NCBI GenBank assembly: GCA_050485425.1
Contig: JBJHBJ010000018.1
Location: 7,112-71,111, forward strand
Length of the DNA: 64,000 nucleotides
Direction of reading: 5' to 3'
From: LSCE01 sp050485425
Lineage (GTDB): Bacteria > Pseudomonadota > Gammaproteobacteria > Nitrococcales > Aquisalimonadaceae
A program made the translations under genes and the position numbers. This document shows positions 17,405-25,534 of the stretch, one piece after another (position 1 is the stretch's first letter; each line of letters begins with the position of its first letter). The notes below the pieces were generated by a model. That model worked only from the letters and a program-made list of their open reading frames with translations, searched no databases and was not told the DNA's origin.

Positions 17405-18483
17405 GACTCGGTCACCGCTATCGCCTGTTGCAGACGGACTGGCCGCCGCCAGGACCGGCGCCGATGGCCACGGCGGTAGCGCCAGACGCCGGCCTGCCCG
17501 GCATCCAGCCGCAGTTCGGCCAGCCGCCCTAGCCGGACCCTGTCCAGCAACGGCCTGATCCAGTCGCGGCTGGCCGCACGCACGGCCTGCTCCCACTGCT
17601 CGAAGCTGGGACCGTCGGTAACCTCCGGCAGCGCCGGCAATTCCACCAGGCCGCTATCGGCGAAGGAGGCCTGCCAGCCAGGCTGGCGAATGTCGACCCA
17701 ACGGGCACCGGACAGGCGTGCGAACCCGCGCTGCAGGGGACTGATACCGCCGGCAACGGGCCAGTGATTGCCGATGCCGGATGGTGCTTCTCCACCGCCC
17801 CAGAGCCACAGGCCGTTGATGCATGGTAGCCCCTGCTGCTCCCGGTCGCGGTTCAACGGCAGCGCGAACAGCAGCATCTGCATCTCGTTCAGCCAGGCAA
17901 TCCACCGGCGTGCGTCGTTTCCGGTGGGTAGCGAATCCGCCATGGAGCGGCCCACGGCCTGGTCCAGCGGCGTGGTTCGCAGATCCGGGGTGAGGGAGGT
18001 GGAAACATACCAGCAACCGGATGCTCCGGCATGGAAGCTCAGCGGTTGGTCGGCGAACCCCTGGTTCAGTGCAGCAATGCAGGCCGCGTTCCCGGCATCG
18101 TCAATCTGCGCCTGATCGATACCGTACAGAAGCAGACGATCACGGTCGGCAATCAGCTGGACTGGCGCAGCACGGAAGATGGTATGCCCTGCCGGGACCT
18201 CCAGCGCATCTCCGAGGGCGGACACAGCTCCCACAGGGCCGTCACCGCTCTCCTCCCGGCTGACACCCCAAAGCGTACAGAGACGGGCCTCGACACCTGC
18301 TCGCACGGAGGGGCCGGCGAGCCGGTCGCCGTAGCGAAGCAGGTGGAGCAGCGGCCGCAGATCGTCATGGTCGGCGAGCAGATGCCTGGCCTGGGCGGTG
18401 ACAGGGCCGAGCAGCCCGGGCTGGTAGACATACAGGCCCGGATCGCTCATGGACGGGGCCCGATCCGCCGGTCCGATGCTCAC
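17401..18483 (-). CDS. RpfE-like conserved protein (COG4255-type)
   Basis: A 360-residue soluble protein with no signal or membrane segment. It shares the pattern of a conserved gammaproteobacterial/xanthomonad family found next to recJ, known as RpfE in the Xanthomonas rpf cluster and sometimes labelled phosphoglycerate-mutase-like. Recognisable parts are an N-terminal LLADHDDLRPLLHLLRYGD region, NEMQMLLFALPLNRDRE in the middle and a GLWLWGGG motif near residue 225-235. No enzymatic activity is established. Two starts are possible: GTG at 18483 (4-base GTGA overlap with thrC) or ATG at 18450; the overlap is preferred. It overlaps recJ by 4 bases, so translation is coupled on both sides. Confidence 0.7.
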   Translation of the reverse strand: MSIGPADRAPSMSDPGLYVYQPGLLGPVTAQARHLLADHDDLRPLLHLLRYGDRLAGPSVRAGVEARLCTLWGVSREESGDGPVGAVSALGDALEVPAGHTIFRAAPVQLIADRDRLLLYGIDQAQIDDAGNAACIAALNQGFADQPLSFHAGASGCWYVSTSLTPDLRTTPLDQAVGRSMADSLPTGNDARRWIAWLNEMQMLLFALPLNRDREQQGLPCINGLWLWGGGEAPSGIGNHWPVAGGISPLQRGFARLSGARWVDIRQPGWQASFADSGLVELPALPEVTDGPSFEQWEQAVRAASRDWIRPLLDRVRLGRLAELRLDAGQAGVWRYRRGHRRRSWRRPVRLQQAIAVTES

Positions 18484-19616
18484 AGCCTGTCCAGTATGGC
18501 CTTCTTCACCGCATCCAGCGTCGCCGGGATGGTCGAGATGGCATCACCGGCCTGGCGAATGGCCACATCCGGATCCTTCAGGCCGTGCCCGGTCAGCGTA
18601 CAGACCACAGTACTGCCCTCCGGAATCCTGCCGTTGCGGATGTCACGCATGGCGCCGGCCAGCGAGGTGGCGGAGGCCGGTTCGCAGAAGACGCCCTCGC
18701 GGCTGGCAAGCATCAGCTGCGCCTTGAGGATTTCCTCATCGGTGCATTCGTCGAACCAGCCGCCGGACTCCTTGCTGGCAGCCCAGGCGTAATCCCAGCT
18801 CTGCGGGTGACCGATGCGGATCGCGGTGGCCACGGTGTCCGGGTCATCCACCATGCTGCCGCGAATGAACGGATTCGCGCCATGCGCCTGGTAGCCGACC
18901 ATGACGGGGCGGTTTCCGACCACCGCGCTGGCGTAGCGGCAGTGGCCATGGCACAGCATGCAGGCTTCGGTCAGGCATTCGTCGCCGCGCCCGGAATACT
19001 CGCAATAACCGATCCAGTGGGCGGTGATGTTACCGGCATTGCCCACCGGCAGGCAGTGGTAATCGGGGGCGCGTTCCAACTCCTCGACGATCTCGAAGGC
19101 GGCGGTCTTCTGGCCCTGCAGCCGGTAAGGATTCACCGAATTGACGATGGTGACCGGTGCATGGTCGGCGATTTCCTTGACGATGCGCATACCGTCGTCG
19201 AAGTTGCCGGCAATCTGGATCACTTCAGCGCCGTGCATGATGGCCTGGGCCAACTTGCCCATGGCAATCTTGCCGTCGGGGATAAGCACGAAGGCCTTGA
19301 TACCGGCGCGGGCGGCATAGGCTGCCGCGGAGGCCGAGGTGTTGCCGGTGGAAGCGCAGATGATAGCCTTGCTGCCCTCGTCCACCGCCTTGGTCACCGC
19401 CATGGTCATGCCGCGATCCTTGAACGATCCGGTCGGGTTCAGGCCCTCGAACTTGACGTAGATATCCACGTCCTTGCCCAGATCGCGGGGGATGTTGTTC
19501 AGCCGGATCAGCGGCGTGTTGCCCTCGCCCAGGCTGATCAGCCGGGTATCGTCATTGATGGGCAGCCGATCCTTGTACTTGGCGATCAGGCCGGTATAGC
19601 GGGGTCGGAATGGCAT
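18480..19616 (-). CDS. thrC: Threonine synthase with cysteine-rich insert
   Basis: A 378-residue PLP-dependent enzyme (fold type II) converting O-phosphohomoserine to threonine. The PLP lysine is K66 in TGSFKDRGM, and the phosphate-binding loop is GNAGNITAH (residues 192-200). Ser/Thr-rich CASTGNTSASAA near residue 88-99 is also typical. Compared with the usual short bacterial ThrC, about 17-20 extra residues sit after GNAGNITAHWIGY. They carry five cysteines and two histidines: C205, C214, C219, C222, H223, H225, C226. This looks like a metal-binding or redox knuckle; no such role is known to me for this enzyme. It is 68 bases downstream of hom and overlaps the next gene, forming a threonine operon. 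Confidence 0.95.
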   Translation of the reverse strand: MPFRPRYTGLIAKYKDRLPINDDTRLISLGEGNTPLIRLNNIPRDLGKDVDIYVKFEGLNPTGSFKDRGMTMAVTKAVDEGSKAIICASTGNTSASAAAYAARAGIKAFVLIPDGKIAMGKLAQAIMHGAEVIQIAGNFDDGMRIVKEIADHAPVTIVNSVNPYRLQGQKTAAFEIVEELERAPDYHCLPVGNAGNITAHWIGYCEYSGRGDECLTEACMLCHGHCRYASAVVGNRPVMVGYQAHGANPFIRGSMVDDPDTVATAIRIGHPQSWDYAWAASKESGGWFDECTDEEILKAQLMLASREGVFCEPASATSLAGAMRDIRNGRIPEGSTVVCTLTGHGLKDPDVAIRQAGDAISTIPATLDAVKKAILDRL

Positions 19617-19684
19617 GTGAATACCCGTCTCGTTTGACTGTCAACAAAAAGGCGCGGCAAACCCGCCCTCTTCTTCACGCAAGA

Positions 19685-20995
19685 TTACTGCAATTGTTCG
19701 GAGCGGATGCGCGTCACCCGCCCCTGCACGGCATCCAGTGCCTCCATCTGCGCCTGCGCCTCGTCCATCTGGCGTTCGAACACACGATGGGTGAGCAGAA
19801 TCACCGGCACGTGGTCGGCGCCCGGCGCGGGCTCCTTCTGCAGGATGGCCTCGATACTGATTCCGCTGTTGCCCAGAATGCGGGTGATGTCGGCCAGCAC
19901 GCCCGGTTGGTCGGCCACTTCCAGTCGCAGGTAGTAAGCGGTTTCCACCGACGCCATCGGCAGCGCCGGCGCGTTGGACAGCGCCGTGGACTGGAACGCA
20001 AGATGGGGCACGCGGTGGTCGGGGTCGACGTTGATCGCCCGCACCACGTCCACCAGATCGGCCACCACGGCGGAGGCGGTGGGCTCCGCACCGGCGCCGG
20101 CGCCATAGTACAACGTCGGTCCGACCGCATCGCCCATGACCATGACCGCGTTCATCACGCCGTCCACATTGGCCAGCAGTTGACGCTCCGGAAGCAGTGT
20201 CGGATGCACCCGGAGTTCGATACCGTCATCGGACTGGCGGGCGATGCCGAGATGCTTGATGCGATAGCCGAGCTGCTCCGCGTAGGCGACATCCTCCCGG
20301 GTGACGTGGCCGATACCCTCCACATGCACGTTGTCGTACTGCAACGGAATCCCGAATGCAATGGAGGCCAGAATGGTGAGCTTGTGGGCCGCGTCCACGC
20401 CTTCCACGTCGAATGTGGGGTCCGCCTCGGCATAACCCAGGCGCTGCGCCTCGGCCAGCACCTCGCCAAACTCCCGGCCGGCATAATACATCTCGGACAG
20501 GATGTAGTTGGCCGTCCCGTTGATGATGCCCGCCAGCCATTCGATGCGGTTGCCGGTGAGACCTTCCCGGATCGACTTGATGATCGGGATGCCGCCGGCC
20601 ACCGCCGCCTCGAACGCCACCGCCACGCCCTTGCTGCGGGCATGCTCGAAAATCTCGTTGCCGTGCTTGGCGATCAGCGCCTTGTTCGCCGTCACCACGT
20701 GCTTGCCCTTGTCGATGGCGCGAAGTACCAGTTCACGGGCCGGTTCGTAGCCGCCGATCAGCTCGATGATGATCTCCGTGTCGGGATCGTCGACGATCTC
20801 GAAGGGATCCTTCGTGACGCTGAAGCCCTCGGTGGAGCAGCCGCGCGGCCGCTCCGGATGCCGCGTGGAAGCGGCAACGATCTCGATACCGCGGCCGGCG
20901 CGGCGCGCGATCTCGTCGTTGTTGCGCTCCAGCAGGTTGACCGTACCCGCCCCCACGGTACCCAGACCGAGCAGCCCTACTTTCACTGAACTCAC
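19685..20995 (-). CDS. hom: Homoserine dehydrogenase
   Basis: A 436-residue NAD(P)H-dependent enzyme reducing aspartate semialdehyde to homoserine, the branch point to threonine and methionine. The N-terminal nucleotide-binding motif is GLLGLGTVGAG (residues 7-17), the catalytic Lys region includes TANKALIAKHG and the signature GIINGTANYILSEM with Asp/Glu residues follows. A C-terminal ACT domain starts near residue 350 (RLEVADQPGVLADIT) and probably mediates threonine feedback. The start is a GTG overlapping the TGA of the upstream aminotransferase gene (GTGA). It is a monofunctional enzyme, not fused to aspartokinase. thrC follows. Confidence 0.96.
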   Translation of the reverse strand: MSSVKVGLLGLGTVGAGTVNLLERNNDEIARRAGRGIEIVAASTRHPERPRGCSTEGFSVTKDPFEIVDDPDTEIIIELIGGYEPARELVLRAIDKGKHVVTANKALIAKHGNEIFEHARSKGVAVAFEAAVAGGIPIIKSIREGLTGNRIEWLAGIINGTANYILSEMYYAGREFGEVLAEAQRLGYAEADPTFDVEGVDAAHKLTILASIAFGIPLQYDNVHVEGIGHVTREDVAYAEQLGYRIKHLGIARQSDDGIELRVHPTLLPERQLLANVDGVMNAVMVMGDAVGPTLYYGAGAGAEPTASAVVADLVDVVRAINVDPDHRVPHLAFQSTALSNAPALPMASVETAYYLRLEVADQPGVLADITRILGNSGISIEAILQKEPAPGADHVPVILLTHRVFERQMDEAQAQMEALDAVQGRVTRIRSEQLQ

Positions 20996-22194
20996 GCAGT
21001 TACCTCCGATCCACGACTATCCTGCCGAAACATCTGCTTGATGCCACGCAACGCCTGCCGCGTACGATGTTCGTTCTCTATCAGCCCGAAACGTACATGG
21101 TCATCGCCGTAGTCACCAAAACCGACCCCCGGCGAGACTGCCACCTTGGCATCCCTGAGCAGCTTTTTCGAGAACTCCAGGGAGCCCATGTTCCGGTACC
21201 GCTCGGGGATCCGTGCCCAGACGAACATGGTCGCGCGTGGCTTTTCAACCGGCCAGCCCAGGGCGTTCAGCCCGTCGCAGAGCACGTCGCGGCGGCGCCG
21301 GTACAGTTCCCTGATCTCGTCCACGCAGTCCTGCGGCCCTTCCAGCGCGGCGATGGCGGCCACCTGAATCGGCGTGAACATACCGTAATCCAGATAGGAC
21401 TTCATCCGCGCCAGCGCCGCGACCACCTCGCGATTGCCGCAGACGAAGCCCACGCGCCAACCTGGCATATTGTAACTCTTTGAAAGAGAGTAACTTTCCA
21501 CCGCGATATCCCGTGCTCCGGGCACCTGCAGGATGGAAGGCGCACGATAGCCGTCGAAGACGATCTCCGCATAGGCCAGGTCATGCACGACCAGGATGCC
21601 GTGCTCGCGGCAGATGGCTACCACGCGCTCGAAGAAATCCAGCTCCACGCACTGCCCGGTCGGATTGCCGGGGAAATTGAGAATGAGCATCTTCGGGCGC
21701 GGCCAGGAATCCCGGATGGCAGCCTCCAGTGCGTCGAAGAAATCCACGCCCGGCACCAACGGCACATGGCGAATATCCGCCCCGGCGATCACCACACCGT
21801 ACGGATGGATGGGATAAGCGGGATTGGGCACCAACACCACATCACCGGGCCCCAGTGTCGCCAGTGCCAGATGGGCCAGGCCTTCCTTGGAACCGATGGT
21901 GACGATAGCCTCGGTCTCCGGATCCAGCGTTACCTGATAACGTTGCTCATACCAGCGGCAGATCGCCCGGCGCAGCCTTGGTATGCCGCGCGACACGGAG
22001 TACCGATGGGTATCCGGCCGCTGCGCCACTTCCACCAGCTTGTCGACGATATGCTGTGGTGTCGGCTGGTCCGGGTTTCCCATGCCGAAATCGATGATGT
22101 CCTCTCCGCGTGCGCGCGCCTGTGCCTTCAACTCGTTGACGATATTGAAGACATACGGTGGCAGGCGCTTGATTCTCGGAAAATCGGCGTTCAC
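20992..22194 (-). CDS. alaC: Alanine-type aminotransferase (AlaC/YfdZ family)
   Basis: A 400-residue class I PLP aminotransferase. The substrate/PLP motifs are GMGNPDQPTP near the N-terminus, NPTGQ and the PLP lysine in SLSKSYNMPGWRVGF (around residue 240-250). The sequence start ADFPRIKRLPPYVFNIVNEL is that of the AlaC family (glutamate-pyruvate transaminase), which in pseudomonads also lies directly before hom-thrC. The start is set at a GTG at 22194 preceded by GAGAGGG; the longer upstream frame is not conserved-looking. Its stop overlaps the hom start. A link with amino-acid balance around threonine/alanine is an inference from this arrangement. Other transaminase specificities cannot be excluded. 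Confidence 0.9.
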   Translation of the reverse strand: MNADFPRIKRLPPYVFNIVNELKAQARARGEDIIDFGMGNPDQPTPQHIVDKLVEVAQRPDTHRYSVSRGIPRLRRAICRWYEQRYQVTLDPETEAIVTIGSKEGLAHLALATLGPGDVVLVPNPAYPIHPYGVVIAGADIRHVPLVPGVDFFDALEAAIRDSWPRPKMLILNFPGNPTGQCVELDFFERVVAICREHGILVVHDLAYAEIVFDGYRAPSILQVPGARDIAVESYSLSKSYNMPGWRVGFVCGNREVVAALARMKSYLDYGMFTPIQVAAIAALEGPQDCVDEIRELYRRRRDVLCDGLNALGWPVEKPRATMFVWARIPERYRNMGSLEFSKKLLRDAKVAVSPGVGFGDYGDDHVRFGLIENEHRTRQALRGIKQMFRQDSRGSEVTA

Positions 22195-22305
22195 GTCGAC
22201 CCTCTCGATCCTGGTTGAGCCATCGGCAGGAACCGCCCCAGCCCGGCGAGCTGAAGCCCGTAAGCCGCGCATTGTACTGTATTTCGCCCCGAATACCGCC
22301 CATGA

Positions 22306-22355
22306 GAAGCGCTGATTGATTCCTCGGCGCGAACGTATGAAGCGATCAGCGCTTC
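22306..22355. promoter_or_regulatory. 11-bp inverted repeat in alaC / DUF498 divergent promoter gap
   Basis: Arms GAAGCGCTGAT (22306-22316) and ATCAGCGCTTC (22345-22355) are exact reverse complements separated by 28 bases. They lie in the 235-base gap between two divergent genes. Spacing of about four helical turns suits a looping or cooperative operator; no regulator is known. Confidence 0.4.
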
Positions 22356-22429
22356 CCGACCCTTGCGAGTTGCCGATCGTCGCGGGCAGACTGTGCTCCA
22401 GCAGTCGCCACTGAAACGGAACAGATGCC

Positions 22430-22837
22430 ATGCAGTTGACGATGGAACACACCGGCGAGGCCAACAGAATCCGCGGCTACGACGTGGGACAGGTGACCGT
22501 GAACGAGCACGTGTGCACCGGTACCACGGTGGTGGCTCCGGATGCCCTGTGGACCGACTGGACGCCAAACGCACCGGCCGACCTGGCGGTGGCGGATCTG
22601 GAGGATCTGCTGGAGCTGGGGCCGGAAATCATCCTGATCGGGACCGGCGGGCGTCAGCACTTCCCTGACCGGGCGCTGATGGTGCGTGCGGTCGAGGCCG
22701 GCATCGGCATCGAGGCCATGACCACCGAGGCCGCGTGCCGCACCTATAACGTACTGATCGCCGAGAACCGGCGGGTGGTGGCCGCGCTGTTCATGATCGA
22801 AGGCCCGGGGAACCAGCGCGGTGCTTCTCCGGAATGA
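22430..22837 (+). CDS. Mth938-like (DUF498) protein
   Basis: A 135-residue soluble protein of the Mth938/DUF498 (NDUFAF3-like) family. Typical features are the N-terminal IRGYDVGQVTVN strand, the central LLELGPEIILIGTGGRQHFPD segment (about residues 60-81) and GIGIEAMTTEAACRTYNVLIAENRRVVAALF, the conserved end. Members have a compact fold of unknown activity; eukaryotic relatives assist respiratory complex I assembly. The ATG at 22430 agrees with the start of homology. It is divergent from the alaC-hom-thrC operon and convergent with rpoS, separated from the latter by a terminator hairpin. Confidence 0.85.
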   Translation: MQLTMEHTGEANRIRGYDVGQVTVNEHVCTGTTVVAPDALWTDWTPNAPADLAVADLEDLLELGPEIILIGTGGRQHFPDRALMVRAVEAGIGIEAMTTEAACRTYNVLIAENRRVVAALFMIEGPGNQRGASPE

Positions 22838-22838
22838 A

Positions 22839-22869
22839 CGAGCCCCCGCCGTGATCGGCAGGGGGCTCG
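22839..22869. terminator. Bidirectional terminator hairpin between DUF498 gene and rpoS
   Basis: CGAGCCCCC pairs perfectly with GGGGGCTCG, and the inner GCCG/CGGC extends the stem past a single bulged base around a TGAT loop. It starts right after the DUF498 stop and 27 bases from the rpoS stop. No strong T-tract follows on either side. Confidence 0.6.
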
Positions 22870-22895
22870 ATGAACGGGCAGGCCGCCGGTCCGGC

Positions 22896-23924
22896 TCAGC
22901 CGAAGACCGCATCCTGCGAGAAGCCGGCACGCTCCATGATCTCCCGCAACTTCTTCAGTGCGTCGATCTGGATCTGCCGGACGCGCTCGCGAGTCACACC
23001 GATTTCGTTACCCACTTCCTCCAGCGTGGCCCGATCATGGCCGTGAAGGCCAAACCGGCGCTCCACCACGGCACGCTGTTTCTCCGACAGCTCGTTGAGC
23101 CACGCATCGAGATGGCTTAGCACGTCGCCGTCCTGCAGCAGTACCGAGGGGTCCGGGTTGTTGTCGTCGGGGATGGCATCCAGCAGCACGCGATCCGCAT
23201 CCTTGCCAATCGGCGTGTCCACCGAGGTGGTGCCTTCGTTCAGGCCCATCATCCGCTGGACGTCCTCCAGCGGCCGGTCCAGCATTCGGGCAATTTCCTC
23301 GGCGCTGGGCTCGTGATCCAGCGTCTGGGTCAGCTTGCGGGCAGCGCGCAGGTACTGGTTGATTTCCTTGATGACATGAATCGGCAGCCGGATGGTCCGG
23401 GTCTGGTTCATGATGGCCCGCTCGATGGTCTGACGAATCCACCAGGTGGCGTAGGTGGAGAACCGGAACCCCCTCTCCGGATCAAATTTTTCCACCGCGC
23501 GGATCAACCCCAGATTGCCTTCCTCGATGAGATCCAGGAAAGCCAGCCCGCGGTTCATGTACCGCCGCGCGATCTTCACGACCAGACGCAGGTTGCTCTC
23601 GATCATGCGTCTGCGCGAAGCCTCGCAGCCCCGCTGCGCAAGCCTGGAATAATAGACCTCTTCCTGGGCCGTCAGCAGGGGGGAAAAACCGATCTCGTTC
23701 AGGTAGAGCTGCGTGGCGTCGAGGCTGGGCCCGCTGTATTCGCCCGGGGAAAACTGGATTTCCTCTTCAGCGGCATCCTCTTCAGCGGCATCGTCCTCCG
23801 CGGATACTTCGTCCGAATCCAGCTCCAGATCGACACTTGGGGGTGACTGAAACGCCTCTTCACTCACCTCGGCCTCTTCGTCCGTGACTACCAGCTCGGC
23901 TTGAGCTTGACGTTTTTTCGGCAT
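22896..23924 (-). CDS. rpoS: RNA polymerase sigma factor RpoS (sigma-38)
   Basis: A 342-residue sigma-70 family factor that directs RNA polymerase to stationary-phase and stress genes. An acidic N-terminal tail (about residues 15-60, including a DAAEEDAAEEE repeat) precedes region 1.2 (DATQLYLNEIG). Region 2 is NLRLVVKIARRYMNRGL...FSTYATWWIRQTIERAI, and region 4 ends in the helix-turn-helix TLEEVGNEIGVTRERVRQIQ. Linkage to nlpD, pcm and surE identifies it as RpoS rather than RpoD. The start is an ATG behind GGGAGGGG. The acidic tail is encoded in part by a tandem 15-bp duplication (23763-23792). The 236-base leader is long enough for translational control as in other RpoS mRNAs. Confidence 0.96.
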   Translation of the reverse strand: MPKKRQAQAELVVTDEEAEVSEEAFQSPPSVDLELDSDEVSAEDDAAEEDAAEEEIQFSPGEYSGPSLDATQLYLNEIGFSPLLTAQEEVYYSRLAQRGCEASRRRMIESNLRLVVKIARRYMNRGLAFLDLIEEGNLGLIRAVEKFDPERGFRFSTYATWWIRQTIERAIMNQTRTIRLPIHVIKEINQYLRAARKLTQTLDHEPSAEEIARMLDRPLEDVQRMMGLNEGTTSVDTPIGKDADRVLLDAIPDDNNPDPSVLLQDGDVLSHLDAWLNELSEKQRAVVERRFGLHGHDRATLEEVGNEIGVTRERVRQIQIDALKKLREIMERAGFSQDAVFG

Positions 23925-24160
23925 CGTTTCCCCTCCCTGTTGCCCGATGCGGGACGCACGGTCGAGTCCGAATCGGACAACGGTCATGACGTATCAGCCG
24001 GTTGGCTGTTTGTGCTCCTCCTCAGCCAATATATGCTTCTCGGAAATGGGGTGCAACTCCTTGACGGGGCGGCTTGCACAATGTTTGTATAACTATCCGC
24101 CGGCACCCGCGGAAACGGCTGTCAGGACCATCATGAAGAGCGAAGTGGGAGTTGTTGAAA
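23925..24160 (-). other. rpoS 5' region (nlpD-rpoS gap)
   Basis: 236 bases without a gene. It is less GC-rich than its surroundings and holds several AT-rich patches, including GGATAGTTATACAAA on the minus strand, which could supply a -10 element (TATACA), though no matching -35 is obvious. It probably carries an rpoS promoter and mRNA leader. I see no clear sRNA gene. Confidence 0.35.
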
Positions 24161-24928
24161 TCAAGGAAGATACTGCATCGGGTCCACCGGCGTGCCATCG
24201 CGCCGCAATTCGAAATGCAGCATCGGGCGGCCACCGTTGTTGCCCATACGGGCGATGGACTGCCCGCGCTGCACGTCCTCGCCTTCGCGCACCAGCAACT
24301 GACTGTTGTAGCCGTAGGCGGTGAGATAGTCGCCGTCATGCTTGATGATGATCAGATTGCCGTAGCCGACCAGGCCGCTGCCACTGTAGACCACGCGCCC
24401 GGCCGCCGCCGCCTTCACGCTGTCACCTTCCCGGCCGGCGATATTGATGCCCTGCTTGCCGTCGTCGTCCCGCGTGAATCGCTTGATCACCTCACCTCGC
24501 ACCGGCCACTCCCAGCTCGACGGTGGTGATGTCGCCGCGTTGGACGAACGGGATGGGGCCGGGGTTTGTTGCCGGTTCCGGTTCCCACCGGATGCCGGCG
24601 GCGACGGCCTGCCCGGGGAAGGTGCCCGCGCCACGGTGCCCCCTGCCGGCCGGCTCAGGCGCAGCGTCTGGCCGGGGTAGATGATGAACGGCGAGGTGAT
24701 GTTGTTCCAGCTTGCCAGGTCGCGGTGGTCAAGACCGAAACGGAAAGCGATGGAGTACAGCGTATCTCCGCGTACCACCTCGTAGGTGCCGCCCCTCGCC
24801 TCGCCGCCCGCCCGGGCACTGCGGTCGGACACCGGTGCGTAGGTATCGCCAGCACAACCGGCCAGCAGCAGCGCGGCCAGCAGCAATCCCAGCAGCAGTG
24901 GGTGGCTTCGCGAATCCATCGCCCTCAT
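24161..24928 (-). CDS. nlpD: NlpD-type lipoprotein, amidase activator (LysM + degenerate LytM)
   Basis: A 255-residue outer-membrane lipoprotein that in E. coli activates the amidase AmiC during septum splitting. The signal peptide ends in lipobox LAGC, about residue 25. A LysM domain (TYEVVRGDTLYSIAFRFGL) binds peptidoglycan, a Pro/Ser/Asn-rich linker follows, and a C-terminal LytM/M23 domain covers about residues 140-255. The first zinc ligand is missing (GKQGINIAG where active M23 enzymes have HxGxD), as in E. coli NlpD, so it should be a regulator rather than a peptidase. The ATG at 24928 fits the signal peptide; 24919 is an alternative. It sits between yqaA and rpoS, the classic order. 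Confidence 0.93.
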   Translation of the reverse strand: MRAMDSRSHPLLLGLLLAALLLAGCAGDTYAPVSDRSARAGGEARGGTYEVVRGDTLYSIAFRFGLDHRDLASWNNITSPFIIYPGQTLRLSRPAGGTVARAPSPGRPSPPASGGNRNRQQTPAPSRSSNAATSPPSSWEWPVRGEVIKRFTRDDDGKQGINIAGREGDSVKAAAAGRVVYSGSGLVGYGNLIIIKHDGDYLTAYGYNSQLLVREGEDVQRGQSIARMGNNGGRPMLHFELRRDGTPVDPMQYLP

Positions 24929-24955
24929 GTCCAGTCTCGGCGGCAATCGCTTGGG

Positions 24956-25534
24956 TCAGTGTACGAACACAAAGTACAGCACGACCAGTAGCACCACGGA
25001 AGCCCAGCCCATCCAGTCGATGTAGGGCTTCAGGTAGGGCTCCAGCTTCGGTCCGCCCCACCCCATCAGCAGCGCCACCAGGAAGAAGCGCGCACCGCGC
25101 CCCAGGAACGACGCCACCACGAACGGCAGCAACGGCAGGGCCATGCCCCCGGCAGCGATCGTGAATACCTTGTACGGAATAGGTGAGAAGCCGGCCAGCA
25201 GGACCACCCAGAAGCCGTAGACCATGAACCACTCGCGGGCGTGCTCCAGCGCGTCCTGTTGGCCCGCCGAGACGATCAGCGGTTCCACCAGTTCCATGGC
25301 GAAATACCCCAGCACGTATCCCAGCAGCCCGCCGAGCACCGAGGCCACCGTGGTCAGCAGCGCAAAATACAGCGCCCGCCCCGGCTGAGCCAGCGACATC
25401 GGTGCCAGCATCACGTCGGGGGGAATCGGGAAGAAAGACGATTCGGCAAAACTGAGGACCGCCAGGTAACGCGGGGCGTGACGGTGAGCGGCCCAGCGGA
25501 GCGTCCGTTCATACAGACGTGAGAATATTCCCAT
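24956..25534 (-). CDS. yqaA: YqaA family inner-membrane protein (VTT/DedA-like)
   Basis: A 192-residue polytopic membrane protein related to the SNARE-associated/DedA superfamily. It has an N-terminal FAESSFFPIPPDVMLAP motif (around residues 29-45) and a second GFSPIPYKVFTIAAGG motif (about 114-129), the two re-entrant loops seen in this superfamily, plus four or five hydrophobic segments. Relatives are implicated in lipid scrambling and membrane homeostasis; the precise role of this subfamily is unknown. Its ATG shares one base with the pcm stop. Placement between pcm and nlpD recurs in many gammaproteobacteria. Confidence 0.85.
   Translation of the reverse strand: MGIFSRLYERTLRWAAHRHAPRYLAVLSFAESSFFPIPPDVMLAPMSLAQPGRALYFALLTTVASVLGGLLGYVLGYFAMELVEPLIVSAGQQDALEHAREWFMVYGFWVVLLAGFSPIPYKVFTIAAGGMALPLLPFVVASFLGRGARFFLVALLMGWGGPKLEPYLKPYIDWMGWASVVLLVVLYFVFVH

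Noticed and set aside
24161..24928. NlpD as an active M23 endopeptidase
   Set aside because: The first zinc-ligand histidine is absent (GKQGINIAG), the pattern of degenerate LytM activators.
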